Assembly (NCBI GenBank): GCA_963744105.1
Contig: CAVUSJ010000004.1
Coordinates: forward strand, 434,001-498,000
Length of the DNA stretch: 64,000 nt
DNA from: DASUPK01 sp963744105
GTDB taxonomy: Bacteria; Actinomycetota; Thermoleophilia; Solirubrobacterales; 70-9
Reading direction: 5' to 3'
In this document: piece by piece, positions 23,979 to 32,164 of the stretch
Position numbering within the stretch: the stretch's first letter is position 1
Layout of the letters: the number at the start of each line of letters is the position of its first letter
Made by a program: the position numbers and the translations under genes
Notes under the pieces: generated by a model
Told to the model about the DNA's origin: nothing
Databases searched by the model: none
The model's input: the letters and a program-made list of their open reading frames with translations, nothing else

Positions 23979-25994
23979 ATGAGCTACTTCGTCACCGGTG
24001 CCACCGGATTCATCGGCCGCAACCTGGTCGAGCAGCTGCTCGAGCGCGAGGGGACGATCTACGTGCTGGTTCGCGAGGGCTCGCGCGGGCGGCTCGAGGA
24101 GCTCAGGAGCCGCTGGGGCGCCGAGGAGGGCCGCATCGTCCCGGTGATCGGGGACCTCTCCCAGCCGCACCTGGGCTGCGGCGACCAGATCTCGGAGCTG
24201 CAGGGGAAGGTCGAGCACTTCTTCCACCTCGCCGCCATCTACGACATGACCGCGGACGCGGAGAGTCAGCGGGTCGCCAACGTCGAGGGCACGCGCGAGG
24301 CGGTCAAGCTCGCGAAGGAGCTCGACGCCAAGCACTTCCACATGGTCAGCTCGATCGCGGCGGCCGGCCTCTACAAGGGCACGTTCACAGAGGACATGTT
24401 CGACGAGGCCGAGAAGGTCGACAACCACCCCTACTTCCAGACCAAGCACGAATCCGAGGCCGTCGTCCGCGAGGAGTGCGAGGTGCCGTGGCGGGTGTAC
24501 CGGCCCGGCATCGTGGTGGGCCACTCCGAGACGGGCGAGATGGACAAGATCGACGGCCCCTACTACTTCTTCAAGCTCCTGCAGCGCGCCCGCAACGCCG
24601 TTCCGCAGTGGTTCCCGGGGGTCGGAATCGAGGGGCGGAAGATCAACATCGTCCCGGTCGACTTCGTCGCGAAGGCGATGGACCACATCGCCCACATCGA
24701 CGGACTCGATGGGCAGGCGTTCCACCTGACCGACCCGAACCCGTTGAGCGCCGGCCAAGTGATCAACGCGTTCGCGAAGGCCGCGCACGCGCCCGAGGCC
24801 GTGATGCGGATCGACTCGCGGATGTTCGACTTCATCCCCAAGCAGGTCCGCGGAGGACTCACCATGCTGCCTCCGGTGAAGCGCATCACCGACCAGGTGC
24901 TTGCGGACCTCGGCATCCCGCGCTCCGTCCTCGTCTACATCAACTACCCGACCGACTTCGACTCCACAAAGGCACAACTGGCGCTCGAAGGGACGGGCAT
25001 AGCGGTTCCCCCGCTGCCCAGCTATGCGGACAAGCTCTGGGACTACTGGGAGCGCAACCTCGATCCCGACCTCTTCAAGGACCGCTCGCTCTCCGGCGCG
25101 ATCGGCGGCAAGGTGGTCCTGATCACCGGAGCCTCGTCGGGGATCGGCAAGGCGTGCGCGGTGAAGTGCGGCGAGGCCGGCGCGGAGGTGCTGCTGGTCG
25201 CGCGCACCCCGGAGAAGCTCGAGGAGACCAAGGCCGAGATTGAGGAGGCGGGCGGCACCGCGTACCTCCACCAGTGCGATCTCTCGGACCTGGACGACGT
25301 CGAGCGGATGGCGAAGGAGGTCCTCGACCAGCACGAGCGAGTGGACATCCTCGTCAACAACGCGGGGCGCTCGATCCGGCGCTCGATCGAGAACTCCTAC
25401 GACCGCTTCCACGACTTCGAGCGGACCATGCAGCTCAACTACTTCGGCGCGCTGCGGCTGATCATCAGCCTGCTGCCGAGCATGCGGAAGCGCAGCAAGG
25501 GCCGCAAGGGCGGGCACATCATCAACATCAGCTCGATCGGGGTGCAGACGAACACCCCTCGGTTCTCGGCGTACGTAGCCTCCAAGGCCGCCCTCGACGC
25601 GTGGTCGCGCTGCGTCGCCTCGGAGGTCGTCGACGACGGCGTCAGCATCACCACGATCCATATGCCGCTGGTTCGGACGCCGATGATCGCCCCGACCAAG
25701 ATGTATGACGCCTTCCCGACGATCACGCCGGATCAGGCCGCCGAGATGATCACGAACGCGATGATCACGAGGCCGAAGAAGGTGGCGACGCGCCTCGGCA
25801 ACTTCGGCGAGCTGCTCTACAACGTCGCGCCGAAGGCCTCGGACGCGATCCTCAACACGGCCTACAAGCTCTTCCCGGAGTCGAGCGCCGCGAAGGGCAA
25901 GGGGAAGGACGACGGGAAGCCGGCCGAGAAGGAGCAGGAGCTCTCCACCGAGGGCGTCGCCTTCGCGTACCTGATGCGCGGCGTGCACTGGTAG
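23979..25994 (+). CDS. bifunctional fatty acyl-CoA reductase (two SDR modules)
   Basis: 671 residues; ATG after GGAGGAGGGG. The N-terminal extended-SDR module (about 1-370) has the cofactor motif GATGFIG, the active-site pair Y152-x-x-x-K156 and the layout of NAD-binding_4/male-sterility acyl-CoA reductases. The C-terminal classical SDR module (about 380-640) has GASSGIG, NNAG and Y532-x-x-x-K536. This architecture matches Acr1/AcrA1- and FAR-type proteins that reduce long-chain acyl-CoA to aldehyde and on to alcohol. Only 7 bp separate its stop from the alkyl-DHAP-synthase-like gene, which needs a fatty alcohol as co-substrate; this suggests a shared ether-lipid role. A wax-ester role is the alternative. 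Basic K-rich stretch near 635-650. Confidence 0.88.
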   Translation: MSYFVTGATGFIGRNLVEQLLEREGTIYVLVREGSRGRLEELRSRWGAEEGRIVPVIGDLSQPHLGCGDQISELQGKVEHFFHLAAIYDMTADAESQRVANVEGTREAVKLAKELDAKHFHMVSSIAAAGLYKGTFTEDMFDEAEKVDNHPYFQTKHESEAVVREECEVPWRVYRPGIVVGHSETGEMDKIDGPYYFFKLLQRARNAVPQWFPGVGIEGRKINIVPVDFVAKAMDHIAHIDGLDGQAFHLTDPNPLSAGQVINAFAKAAHAPEAVMRIDSRMFDFIPKQVRGGLTMLPPVKRITDQVLADLGIPRSVLVYINYPTDFDSTKAQLALEGTGIAVPPLPSYADKLWDYWERNLDPDLFKDRSLSGAIGGKVVLITGASSGIGKACAVKCGEAGAEVLLVARTPEKLEETKAEIEEAGGTAYLHQCDLSDLDDVERMAKEVLDQHERVDILVNNAGRSIRRSIENSYDRFHDFERTMQLNYFGALRLIISLLPSMRKRSKGRKGGHIINISSIGVQTNTPRFSAYVASKAALDAWSRCVASEVVDDGVSITTIHMPLVRTPMIAPTKMYDAFPTITPDQAAEMITNAMITRPKKVATRLGNFGELLYNVAPKASDAILNTAYKLFPESSAAKGKGKDDGKPAEKEQELSTEGVAFAYLMRGVHW

Positions 25995-26001
25995 CCAGCC
26001 G

Positions 26002-27669
26002 GTGGCGACGGCGACCCGGCGACTGAAGCACTGGGGCTGGGGCTACGAGGACCAGCAGCCCCCGCGCGACCAGGTCGAGGGGATCGCAAGGGCGGTCACC
26101 GACCGCCTCGGGTTCGAGGTCGACGAGATCGAGGAACCCGTTCCGCTCGACACGGTCGAGCTGCCCGAGCCCCGCATCGCGCCGCCGAGGCGGTTCGCCG
26201 AGATGTTCTCGAGCGACCGTCATGACCGGGTCGCGCACTCGCTCGGCAAGGCCTATCGCGACGTGGTGCGCGGCTTCCGCGGCGAGTTCCCGAATCCGCC
26301 CGATCTGGTCGCCTACCCGGAGTCCCCGGAGGACGTGGACGTCGTCCTCAGCTTCTGCGCCGATGAGGGTGCGGCCGCGATCCCCTACGGCGGCGGCACC
26401 AGCGTCGTGGGCGGGGTCGAGCCACGGATGCGCGATCGGTACCCCGGCGTTGTCAGCATCGACCTGAAGCGGATGGACCGCGTCCTGGAGGTCGACGCGG
26501 TCTCGAAGGCGGCGCGGATCCAGGCCGGGGCGACCGGCCCGCGACTGGAGGAGCAGCTCCGCGAGCACGGGCTGACACTGCGCCACTTCCCGCAGTCGTT
26601 CGAGTACTCGACCCTGGGGGGCTGGATCGCCACTCGGGCCGGTGGGCACTTCGCGACCCTCGAGACCCATATCGACGACCTGGTCGAGTCGGTGCGCGCC
26701 GTGACGCTCGACGGCGATTGGGAGAGCCGCAGGCTGCCGGGTTCCGGCGCCGGGCCGAGCCCCGACCGGATGCTGATGGGCTCCGAGGGGATCCTCGGCG
26801 TGATCGCGGACGCGTGGGTCCGGGTGCGTCCACGGCCCACCGAGAAGGTCTCCTGCGGGGTGACGTACGACGACTTCGCGGCCGGGGCCGAGGCGGTGCG
26901 CGAGATCTCCCAGTCCGGGCTGAATCCCTCCAACTGCCGGCTGCTCGACGCGATGGAGTCCGATACGACCTCCGCCGGCCCGCCTGGGAAGGCGCTGCTG
27001 GTGCTCGGGTTCGAGTCGGCGCACGTCCCGGTTGAGGAGCCGATGTCCCTGGCGCTCGACATCTGCCGCAGCCACGGAGGCGAGCCGGGCGAGTTGAAGC
27101 GAAGCGGCACCCCATCGCCCGGCCCGGAGGCGCGCCGCGAGGCCCCCGCCCCGGCAGCACCCGGGGAGGACCCGGTGAACGCATGGCGGCACGCGTTCCT
27201 CTACGCGCCGTACCTGCGTGACTCGCTGGTCGCCTGCGGCGTCCTCTCGGACACCTTCGAGACGGCGGTGACCTGGGATCGCTTCCCCGACTTCCACGCC
27301 GAGGTGATGGAGACCGCGAGGCGAGCGGTCGCCGAGGCGAGCGGAGGGAAGGCCGAGGGCCGGGGTTCGCCGCGGATCAGCTGCCGCTTCACCCACGTCT
27401 ATCCCGACGGCCCGGCGCCGTACTACACGGTGCTGGCACCCGCCAGGCGCGGCGACGAGGTCGCGCAGTGGGACGAGATCAAGGCTGCGGTCTCAGACAC
27501 CTTGATCGACGCGGGCGGGACGATCACCCATCACCACGCCGTGGGGCGGGACCACCGCCCCTGGTACGACCGGCAGCGTCCCGACCCGTTCGCCGACGCG
27601 CTGCGGGCCGCCAAGCGTGAGCTGGACCCGAAAAGCGTGCTGAACCCCGGTGTGCTGATCGACCCCTAG
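26002..27669 (+). CDS. FAD-linked oxidase, alkyldihydroxyacetonephosphate synthase-like
   Basis: 555-residue FAD protein (GTG start). The PCMH-type FAD-binding domain shows PYGGGTSVVGG (near 127-137), STLGGWIATRAGG (near 208-220) and MGSEGILGVI. The C-terminal cap domain contains THHHAVGRDHRPWY with His510-His512, the triple-His signature of alkyl-DHAP synthases, and the closing DPKSVLNPGVL common to the oxidase superfamily. AGPS enzymes swap the acyl group of acyl-DHAP for a fatty alcohol, making the ether bond of alkyl lipids. Coupling to the acyl-CoA reductase 7 bp upstream supports that function. A Pro/Ala-rich insert (about 372-392) is extra. Glycolate-oxidase-like activity is the alternative. 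Confidence 0.85.
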   Translation: MATATRRLKHWGWGYEDQQPPRDQVEGIARAVTDRLGFEVDEIEEPVPLDTVELPEPRIAPPRRFAEMFSSDRHDRVAHSLGKAYRDVVRGFRGEFPNPPDLVAYPESPEDVDVVLSFCADEGAAAIPYGGGTSVVGGVEPRMRDRYPGVVSIDLKRMDRVLEVDAVSKAARIQAGATGPRLEEQLREHGLTLRHFPQSFEYSTLGGWIATRAGGHFATLETHIDDLVESVRAVTLDGDWESRRLPGSGAGPSPDRMLMGSEGILGVIADAWVRVRPRPTEKVSCGVTYDDFAAGAEAVREISQSGLNPSNCRLLDAMESDTTSAGPPGKALLVLGFESAHVPVEEPMSLALDICRSHGGEPGELKRSGTPSPGPEARREAPAPAAPGEDPVNAWRHAFLYAPYLRDSLVACGVLSDTFETAVTWDRFPDFHAEVMETARRAVAEASGGKAEGRGSPRISCRFTHVYPDGPAPYYTVLAPARRGDEVAQWDEIKAAVSDTLIDAGGTITHHHAVGRDHRPWYDRQRPDPFADALRAAKRELDPKSVLNPGVLIDP

Positions 27670-27674
27670 CGGCC

Positions 27675-28208
27675 TCACTCCCGCGCGGCGCGGCGGACCG
27701 CAACGCGCAGAACCTCACCGCCGATGAGGCGCTCGAGATGTCCGACGATTGCCCACAGCGCCCGAAGGCGAAGGCCGGCCTGGCCATTGACCGGCTTGAT
27801 CCGCGCCTCGCTCACCAGGGCGTTTCGCTCCGGGCCCTCGGCCTCGATCCAGTGAGCCAGAAGCACCCTGACCGTGCCGCGCTGGTCCCAGGCCAGGAAG
27901 TCGTCCGCGCCTTCGATGCGAGGGTAGTCTCGCCGAAGCGTCCAGATCCGCCCGCACATGCCCGAAACCGACCAACGAGCCCCCTCGTCGATCACGGTGA
28001 ACGGGTACTGACGGAACAGATCCCGGAACAAGAGATCCGATGAGGTGCCGGGGATCCGCCAGCGCACCGCTCGTCCCAGGGTGGGCGCGTCACGGAGCCG
28101 GACCGTCTCAGCGGCGTGCCACAGTCGACCGGCGTCGGCCTCGGCTGAGACGCGGTGGCAGGTGCGCACCTGTGGATCGGGAAGCCATTCGTCGAGGTCA
28201 GGGTGCAT
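27675..28208 (-). CDS. SRPBCC/START-like protein of unknown ligand
   Basis: 177 residues, convergent with the alkyl-DHAP-synthase-like gene (5 bp between stops). Central strands (VRVLLAHWIEAEG, NALVSEARIKPVNG) and a C-terminal amphipathic helix (LWAIVGHLERLIGG) match actinobacterial SRPBCC-fold proteins that bind hydrophobic ligands in a helix-grip pocket. The pattern S-E-(A/T)-R followed by a basic R-L-R-A-L-W helix is common in that group. No catalytic residues can be named. Confidence 0.72.
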   Translation of the reverse strand: MHPDLDEWLPDPQVRTCHRVSAEADAGRLWHAAETVRLRDAPTLGRAVRWRIPGTSSDLLFRDLFRQYPFTVIDEGARWSVSGMCGRIWTLRRDYPRIEGADDFLAWDQRGTVRVLLAHWIEAEGPERNALVSEARIKPVNGQAGLRLRALWAIVGHLERLIGGEVLRVAVRRAARE

Positions 28209-28355
28209 GGGTTGAGTACTACTACGCCACTGCCGCTTCTCAGGGATTGCCGCCGACCGCTTCGAGACGCATAGGAGTTGCGCAGATGGTGGGCGGGCGC
28301 TTGCGGCCGCGATCTGATCGCGAATGCCGTGTCATGACCACTACCCTGCGCCCTC

Positions 28356-29306
28356 ATGGCCGACGCTCTCAAGGAGCGCAGCGAGCCGGAGGTGGCGCAG
28401 ACGCCCCCCGATGGCGCATCCGTGAGGCCCCGGCGCGGGCCGCTTCGCGCTGCCATCAAGGCGATGCGCCCGCAGGAGTGGGTCAAGAACACGCTCGTCT
28501 TCGCGGGCCTGCTCTTCTCGGCGAAGTTCAAGGAATTCGACGCCGTCGTCGACGCGACGGTCACCTTCGCCGCCTTCTGCATGGTCGCCTCCGCCGGGTA
28601 CCTGGTGAACGACGCGCACGACGTCGCCGAGGATCGCCAGCACCCGACGAAGCGCTTCCGCCCGATCGCGGCGGGGGAGCTGAGCATTCCGACGGCCATC
28701 ACGCTCGCGGTGATCCTCGCCGTCGTCGCACTGGCCGGCTCGGCGATCCTCGAGGGCCTCGAGGTCGGCGGGCTCGTCCTCGCCTACGGGGTGGGCACGA
28801 CCCTCTACTCCTACGTGCTGAAGCACGAGGTGATCCTCGACGTGATGACGATCGCCGGGCTCTTCGTCCTGCGAGTGCTCGCGGGCGCCGTCGCCGTCGG
28901 CGCCGATGCCTCCGCCTTCCTGCTGCTCTGCACCGGGATGGTCGCCCTCTTCCTCGGCTTCACCAAGCGCCGGCAGGAGGCGACCTCCGAGCTCCACTCC
29001 GGGACCTCGTCGAGGCCCGTGCTGGAGCACTACTCGATCCCGTTCCTGGACCAGATGGTCGCCATGGTCACCGCCTCGACGGTGATGAGCTACGCGATCT
29101 ACGCGGTCAACTCGCCGCTGATCGGCTCGAAGATGCTGGGCACACTGCCGCCGGTGATCTACGGGATCTTCCGCTACCTCTACCTGATCTACGACCGCAA
29201 GGACACGCGGTCGACCGACGAGATCCTGCTCGATGACTACGGCATGATCGGCGCCGCGGTCACCTGGGTCGCCAGCGTCGGCATCCTGCTCGCGATCTAC
29301 CACTAG
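28356..29306 (+). CDS. UbiA-family prenyltransferase, decaprenyl-phosphate phosphoribosyltransferase-like
   Basis: 316-residue membrane protein with about nine helices. The first Asp-rich motif is N85-D-x-x-D89-x-x-x-D93, followed by HPTKRFRPIAAGELS, which is nearly diagnostic for the mycobacterial DPPR synthase type. The second Asp region is YDRKDTRSTDEIL near the C-terminus. In actinobacteria this enzyme attaches phosphoribosyl to decaprenyl phosphate, feeding decaprenyl-phospho-arabinose for wall arabinan. Other UbiA enzymes (quinone or heme prenylation) are less likely given the motif context. TACCCT lies 8 nt before the ATG with no Shine-Dalgarno, so the mRNA may be leaderless. Confidence 0.87.
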   Translation: MADALKERSEPEVAQTPPDGASVRPRRGPLRAAIKAMRPQEWVKNTLVFAGLLFSAKFKEFDAVVDATVTFAAFCMVASAGYLVNDAHDVAEDRQHPTKRFRPIAAGELSIPTAITLAVILAVVALAGSAILEGLEVGGLVLAYGVGTTLYSYVLKHEVILDVMTIAGLFVLRVLAGAVAVGADASAFLLLCTGMVALFLGFTKRRQEATSELHSGTSSRPVLEHYSIPFLDQMVAMVTASTVMSYAIYAVNSPLIGSKMLGTLPPVIYGIFRYLYLIYDRKDTRSTDEILLDDYGMIGAAVTWVASVGILLAIYH

Positions 29307-29356
29307 TAGCCAATACGGATGCGCTCCGCCGGGGCGCGCCACCTACTGTTTACGGG

Positions 29357-29631
29357 GTGCCCAATACGCGGAGGAGGGTGGTCAGGGGACTGCTGATCGC
29401 CGGCGCGGCCGCCGCGCTCGCGGCTCCCGGCGCCGCTCAGGCCGCGAAGCGGGCCGTGATCACCATCCCGATGACCCAGATCGGGCAGCCGGGCTACACG
29501 GCGGCGTCCCCAACGCGCCCGGCTACCAACTCTGGCTCTCCGCGATCGGCCTGCAGCCGCAGGACAACAAGTTCTACAACGCCGTCTATCCGTGGCTCGG
29601 CTTCCGGATCGGCGTGATCGGGAACCCGTAG
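29357..29631 (+). pseudogene. small secreted protein, frameshifted
   Basis: The GTG at 29357 opens a signal peptide (about residues 1-28, ending A-A-Q-A-A) and continues to G-Q-P-G-Y-T. The same frame then turns into Ser/Thr/Arg-rich nonsense. Moving one frame at about 29498-29506 gives an excellent continuation, V-P-N-A-P-G-Y-Q-L-W-L-S-A-I-G then NKFYNAVYPWLGFRIGVIGNP, ending at a TAG (29629-29631). A single missing base, for example a C in ACACGG, would restore one frame of about 92 codons. Sequencing error or real mutation cannot be separated here. Family and function unknown. TACTGT 7 nt before the GTG suggests a leaderless promoter. Confidence 0.7.
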
Positions 29632-29635
29632 CCGC

Positions 29636-29899
29636 TCAGAGCGGGAAGGTGACGACCTTGCGGTCGAGGACGCAACGTCCCTGCGACCCGCCCGAGTTGC
29701 ACGTGTAGCCCTGGAGCGACTTGGCCTGCGTCTTGGCGTACTCGGCCGCGATCCGCTTGGCCTTGGAGCACGAGACGACCGCGGCGCGAACGCCGCCGCC
29801 GCAGTTGCGAAGGCCGGCGCCGGCTCCCGAGGGGAGGGCGAGCAGGACGAGCGCCGCCAGCGCGGCGAGGAGGAGGAGACGAAGGTGCCTGGTCCGCAT
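29636..29899 (-). CDS. small secreted cysteine-containing protein
   Basis: 87 residues: strong signal peptide (about 1-28), then a compact mature part with four cysteines (N-C-G, S-C-S, T-C-N, R-C-V) that could make two disulfides. Mature size is about 59 residues. Function unknown. It converges on the frameshifted secreted-protein gene with 4 bp between stops. Confidence 0.7.
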   Translation of the reverse strand: MRTRHLRLLLLAALAALVLLALPSGAGAGLRNCGGGVRAAVVSCSKAKRIAAEYAKTQAKSLQGYTCNSGGSQGRCVLDRKVVTFPL

Positions 29900-29991
29900 C
29901 TCGCGGCCAGGATCGGCTCATCGAGCCGGGCCCTGAGCGAACGGCCTCTGCGGTGGACGTCTGGGCTCGACAGAATTGGGTGGTCCGCGCG

Positions 29992-30957
29992 CTATCCGGG
30001 CGTGAGGTCCGCGACGAGCTCGGCGGCCGGCCGAACGTCGCCGATACGGGCGATGCACTGGCCCGCGTAGAGGGGGCCTGCGTCCACCAGCGAGGCCGGC
30101 CCGCCGGCGGTGGCGGCGGCCGGGCCGAAGACCGGCCTGCCCGGCCGCTGCGTCGCGGCGAGCCTGATCTGCATCGGAACCGGCGCACGGGCGAGGGCGG
30201 GGGCGGTCACCCGCTGCACCGTCCTCAGCCAGGCAGGCCCCCTGGGATCGGATCCGAGCCAGCGCTCGGTGGCGGCGTTGGGGACCACTCGGTGCGGCGC
30301 GGGCCAGCCGAAGCCGAAGAGCTCGGTGAGGACGGTGTCGTCGGCGTCGATCAGGCGGTCCTTGTAGGCCGTGTGGGCTCCGCTCTCGTCGCTCATCAGG
30401 AAGCGCGTGCCGCAGACCACCGCCTCCGCTCCCGCTTCGAGGCGCGCAGCCGTCTCGGAGCCGTTGATCACGGCGCCCGCTGAGAGGACCGGATAGGCGC
30501 CGCCCAGCGCGGCCCGGGTTCGGGCGAGCAGTTCGGTGGCGGGCAGGCCTCCCCTGACGTGGCCGCCGGCCTCGACGCCCTGGGCGATCACCGCGTCGGC
30601 GCCTGCCTGACGCGCGGCGAGCGCCTCCTCCACCGAGCCGCACTGGTGGATCCAGGTGCGGGCGGTGCGCCGCCTGGGTCTCCCCCAGAAGGTGACGACG
30701 ACGTCCGCGTCGTCGGCAGCCTCGTAGTGGGCGGTCCGGGTGAACGGCAGGAGGAGGTTGACGGCGATCGGCTTGCTCGTCCGCTGCCGGGCGGCGGCGA
30801 TCTCGTCGCGCAGGTCGTCGGGGGCGAGGAAGCCGATCGTGCCGAGGCCACCCGCGTCGGAGACGGCCGCGGCCAACTCGGCTCCCGAGAGCCCGCCTCC
30901 CATCCCGGCCTGGAAGATCGGGCGCTCGATGCCGATCCGCTCCAGCAGCGCGCTCAT
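29992..30957 (-). CDS. nitronate monooxygenase-like flavoprotein
   Basis: 321-residue TIM-barrel FMN enzyme; ATG at 30957 gives the standard beginning RPIFQAGMGG. Flavin and active-site signatures include AQGVEAGGHVRGG (catalytic-type His after GG), PVLSAGAVINGSE and AVVCGTRFLMSDES. The family oxidises alkyl nitronates or acts as 2-nitropropane-dioxygenase-like or enoyl-type flavin enzymes. It diverges from the acyl-CoA dehydrogenase pair across a 64-bp gap holding a promoter with a dyad (30984-31012), so it may share that control. Real substrate unknown. Confidence 0.9.
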   Translation of the reverse strand: MSALLERIGIERPIFQAGMGGGLSGAELAAAVSDAGGLGTIGFLAPDDLRDEIAAARQRTSKPIAVNLLLPFTRTAHYEAADDADVVVTFWGRPRRRTARTWIHQCGSVEEALAARQAGADAVIAQGVEAGGHVRGGLPATELLARTRAALGGAYPVLSAGAVINGSETAARLEAGAEAVVCGTRFLMSDESGAHTAYKDRLIDADDTVLTELFGFGWPAPHRVVPNAATERWLGSDPRGPAWLRTVQRVTAPALARAPVPMQIRLAATQRPGRPVFGPAAATAGGPASLVDAGPLYAGQCIARIGDVRPAAELVADLTPG

Positions 30958-30983
30958 GGGCGGAGTATCCACGAGCCGAGCCG

Positions 30984-31012
30984 TTGACTGGCCAGTCGGC
31001 CAGTCATATAGA
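30984..31012 (+). promoter_or_regulatory. promoter overlapped by TetR-type operator
   Basis: TTGACT (30984-30989), 17 nt, TATAGA (31007-31012): a near-consensus housekeeping promoter for the acyl-CoA dehydrogenase pair. The spacer is filled by a perfect 20-bp dyad, GACTGGCC-AGTC-GGCCAGTC (30986-31005), covering the -35 and spacer, exactly where a repressor would block RNA polymerase. The start codon (GTG 31022) lies 9 nt after the -10, so the transcript should be leaderless or nearly so. TetR proteins sensing acyl-CoAs often control such genes; none is encoded next to it. Confidence 0.75.
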
Positions 31013-31021
31013 GTCCGGAAT

Positions 31022-32161
31022 GTGGACCTGACGTTGACCGACTCGGAGGCGGCCTTCCGCGACGAGGTCAGGACTTGGCTGGAGGAGAACCATCCCGGCC
31101 CCTCGCCTGAGGGCGACGACCAGGCCGAGTTCGAGTTCCGCCGCGCCTGGCAGAAGAAGATGCACGAGGCCGGCTGGGCGGGCCTCTCCTGGCCCGAGGA
31201 GTACGGAGGCAAGGGCGCGACCCTGATCGAGCAATCGATCTTCAATGAGGAGCTCGCCCGCCAGCGGGTGCCGCTGCCGGCGAACGTGCTTGGCCTGGTG
31301 ATGGGCGGCCCCGTCGTGATCGCCCACGGCAACGAGGACCAGAAGGAGCGCTACCTGGAGCCGATCCTCTCCGGTGAGGAGATCTGGTGCCAGGGATTCT
31401 CGGAGCCGGAGTCGGGCTCCGACCTCGCCTCGCTGAAGACCCGCGCCGTGAAGGCCAACGGCACCTGGAAGGTGACCGGACAGAAGGTCTGGACCACCTA
31501 CGCGCACGAGGCCAAGTACTGCATGCTCCTCGCCCGCACCGACCAGGACGCCCCCAAGCACAAGGGCATCACCTATTTCATCCTCGACATGGACCAGCCG
31601 AACGTCGACGTGCGGCCGCTTCGCCAGATCACCGGCGAGGCCGAGTTCAACGAGATCTTCCTCGAGGAGGCCGAGATCCCGGATGAGAACATCATCGGCC
31701 AAGTCGGTGGCGGCTGGGGCGTCGCGATCACCACCCTGATGTTCGAGCGCGCCGGACTCGGCGCCGCCGCGGTGATGGGGCTGAAGCGCTCGATGGAGGA
31801 CCTGCTCGCGGTGATCCAAGAACGGGGGCTCGACGAGGACCCGGTGATCCGCCAGCGGATCGCCGAGCTTCAGATCGGGATCGAGGCGATGCGCCTCGGT
31901 GCGCTCCGCGCCCTGACCGCAACGATGAAGACCGGCATTCCCGGTCCCGAAGGTTCCCTCTCGAAATGGCAGTGGGCCGACTACAACCAGGCCCTCACTG
32001 AGCTCGGCAACGAGGTGCTCGGGCCGGAGGGAATGCGCGTCGGGACCGAGTGGAGCTACCGCTTCCTGCGCTCGCGAGCCAACTCGATCGAGGGCGGCAC
32101 CACCGAGGTCCTGAAGAACATCATCGCCGAGCGTGTGCTCGGCCTCCCGCGGCTGAGGTAG
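31022..32161 (+). CDS. acyl-CoA dehydrogenase (first subunit of a pair)
   Basis: 379-residue flavoprotein from GTG 31022, fixed by the promoter just upstream and the family's usual N-terminus. FAD/substrate signatures: GFSEPESGSDLASLKTRA, GQKVWTTYAHEA and, near the end, SRANSIEGGTTEVLKNIIAERVLGLP. It oxidises an acyl-CoA at the alpha-beta bond, passing electrons to ETF. The next gene (3 bp away) encodes a second, shorter acyl-CoA dehydrogenase. Such adjacent unequal pairs form alpha2beta2 heterotetramers in mycobacterial sterol side-chain catabolism, so a bulky substrate is plausible (inference). Expression is probably repressible through the dyad at 30986-31005. Confidence 0.93.
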   Translation: MDLTLTDSEAAFRDEVRTWLEENHPGPSPEGDDQAEFEFRRAWQKKMHEAGWAGLSWPEEYGGKGATLIEQSIFNEELARQRVPLPANVLGLVMGGPVVIAHGNEDQKERYLEPILSGEEIWCQGFSEPESGSDLASLKTRAVKANGTWKVTGQKVWTTYAHEAKYCMLLARTDQDAPKHKGITYFILDMDQPNVDVRPLRQITGEAEFNEIFLEEAEIPDENIIGQVGGGWGVAITTLMFERAGLGAAAVMGLKRSMEDLLAVIQERGLDEDPVIRQRIAELQIGIEAMRLGALRALTATMKTGIPGPEGSLSKWQWADYNQALTELGNEVLGPEGMRVGTEWSYRFLRSRANSIEGGTTEVLKNIIAERVLGLPRLR

Positions 32162-32164
32162 CCC

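Noticed and set aside
23895..25988. 697-codon minus-strand frame opposite the acyl-CoA reductase
   Set aside because: Arg/Asp/Val-rich antisense shadow; the plus strand has two intact SDR modules and a strong ribosome-binding site.
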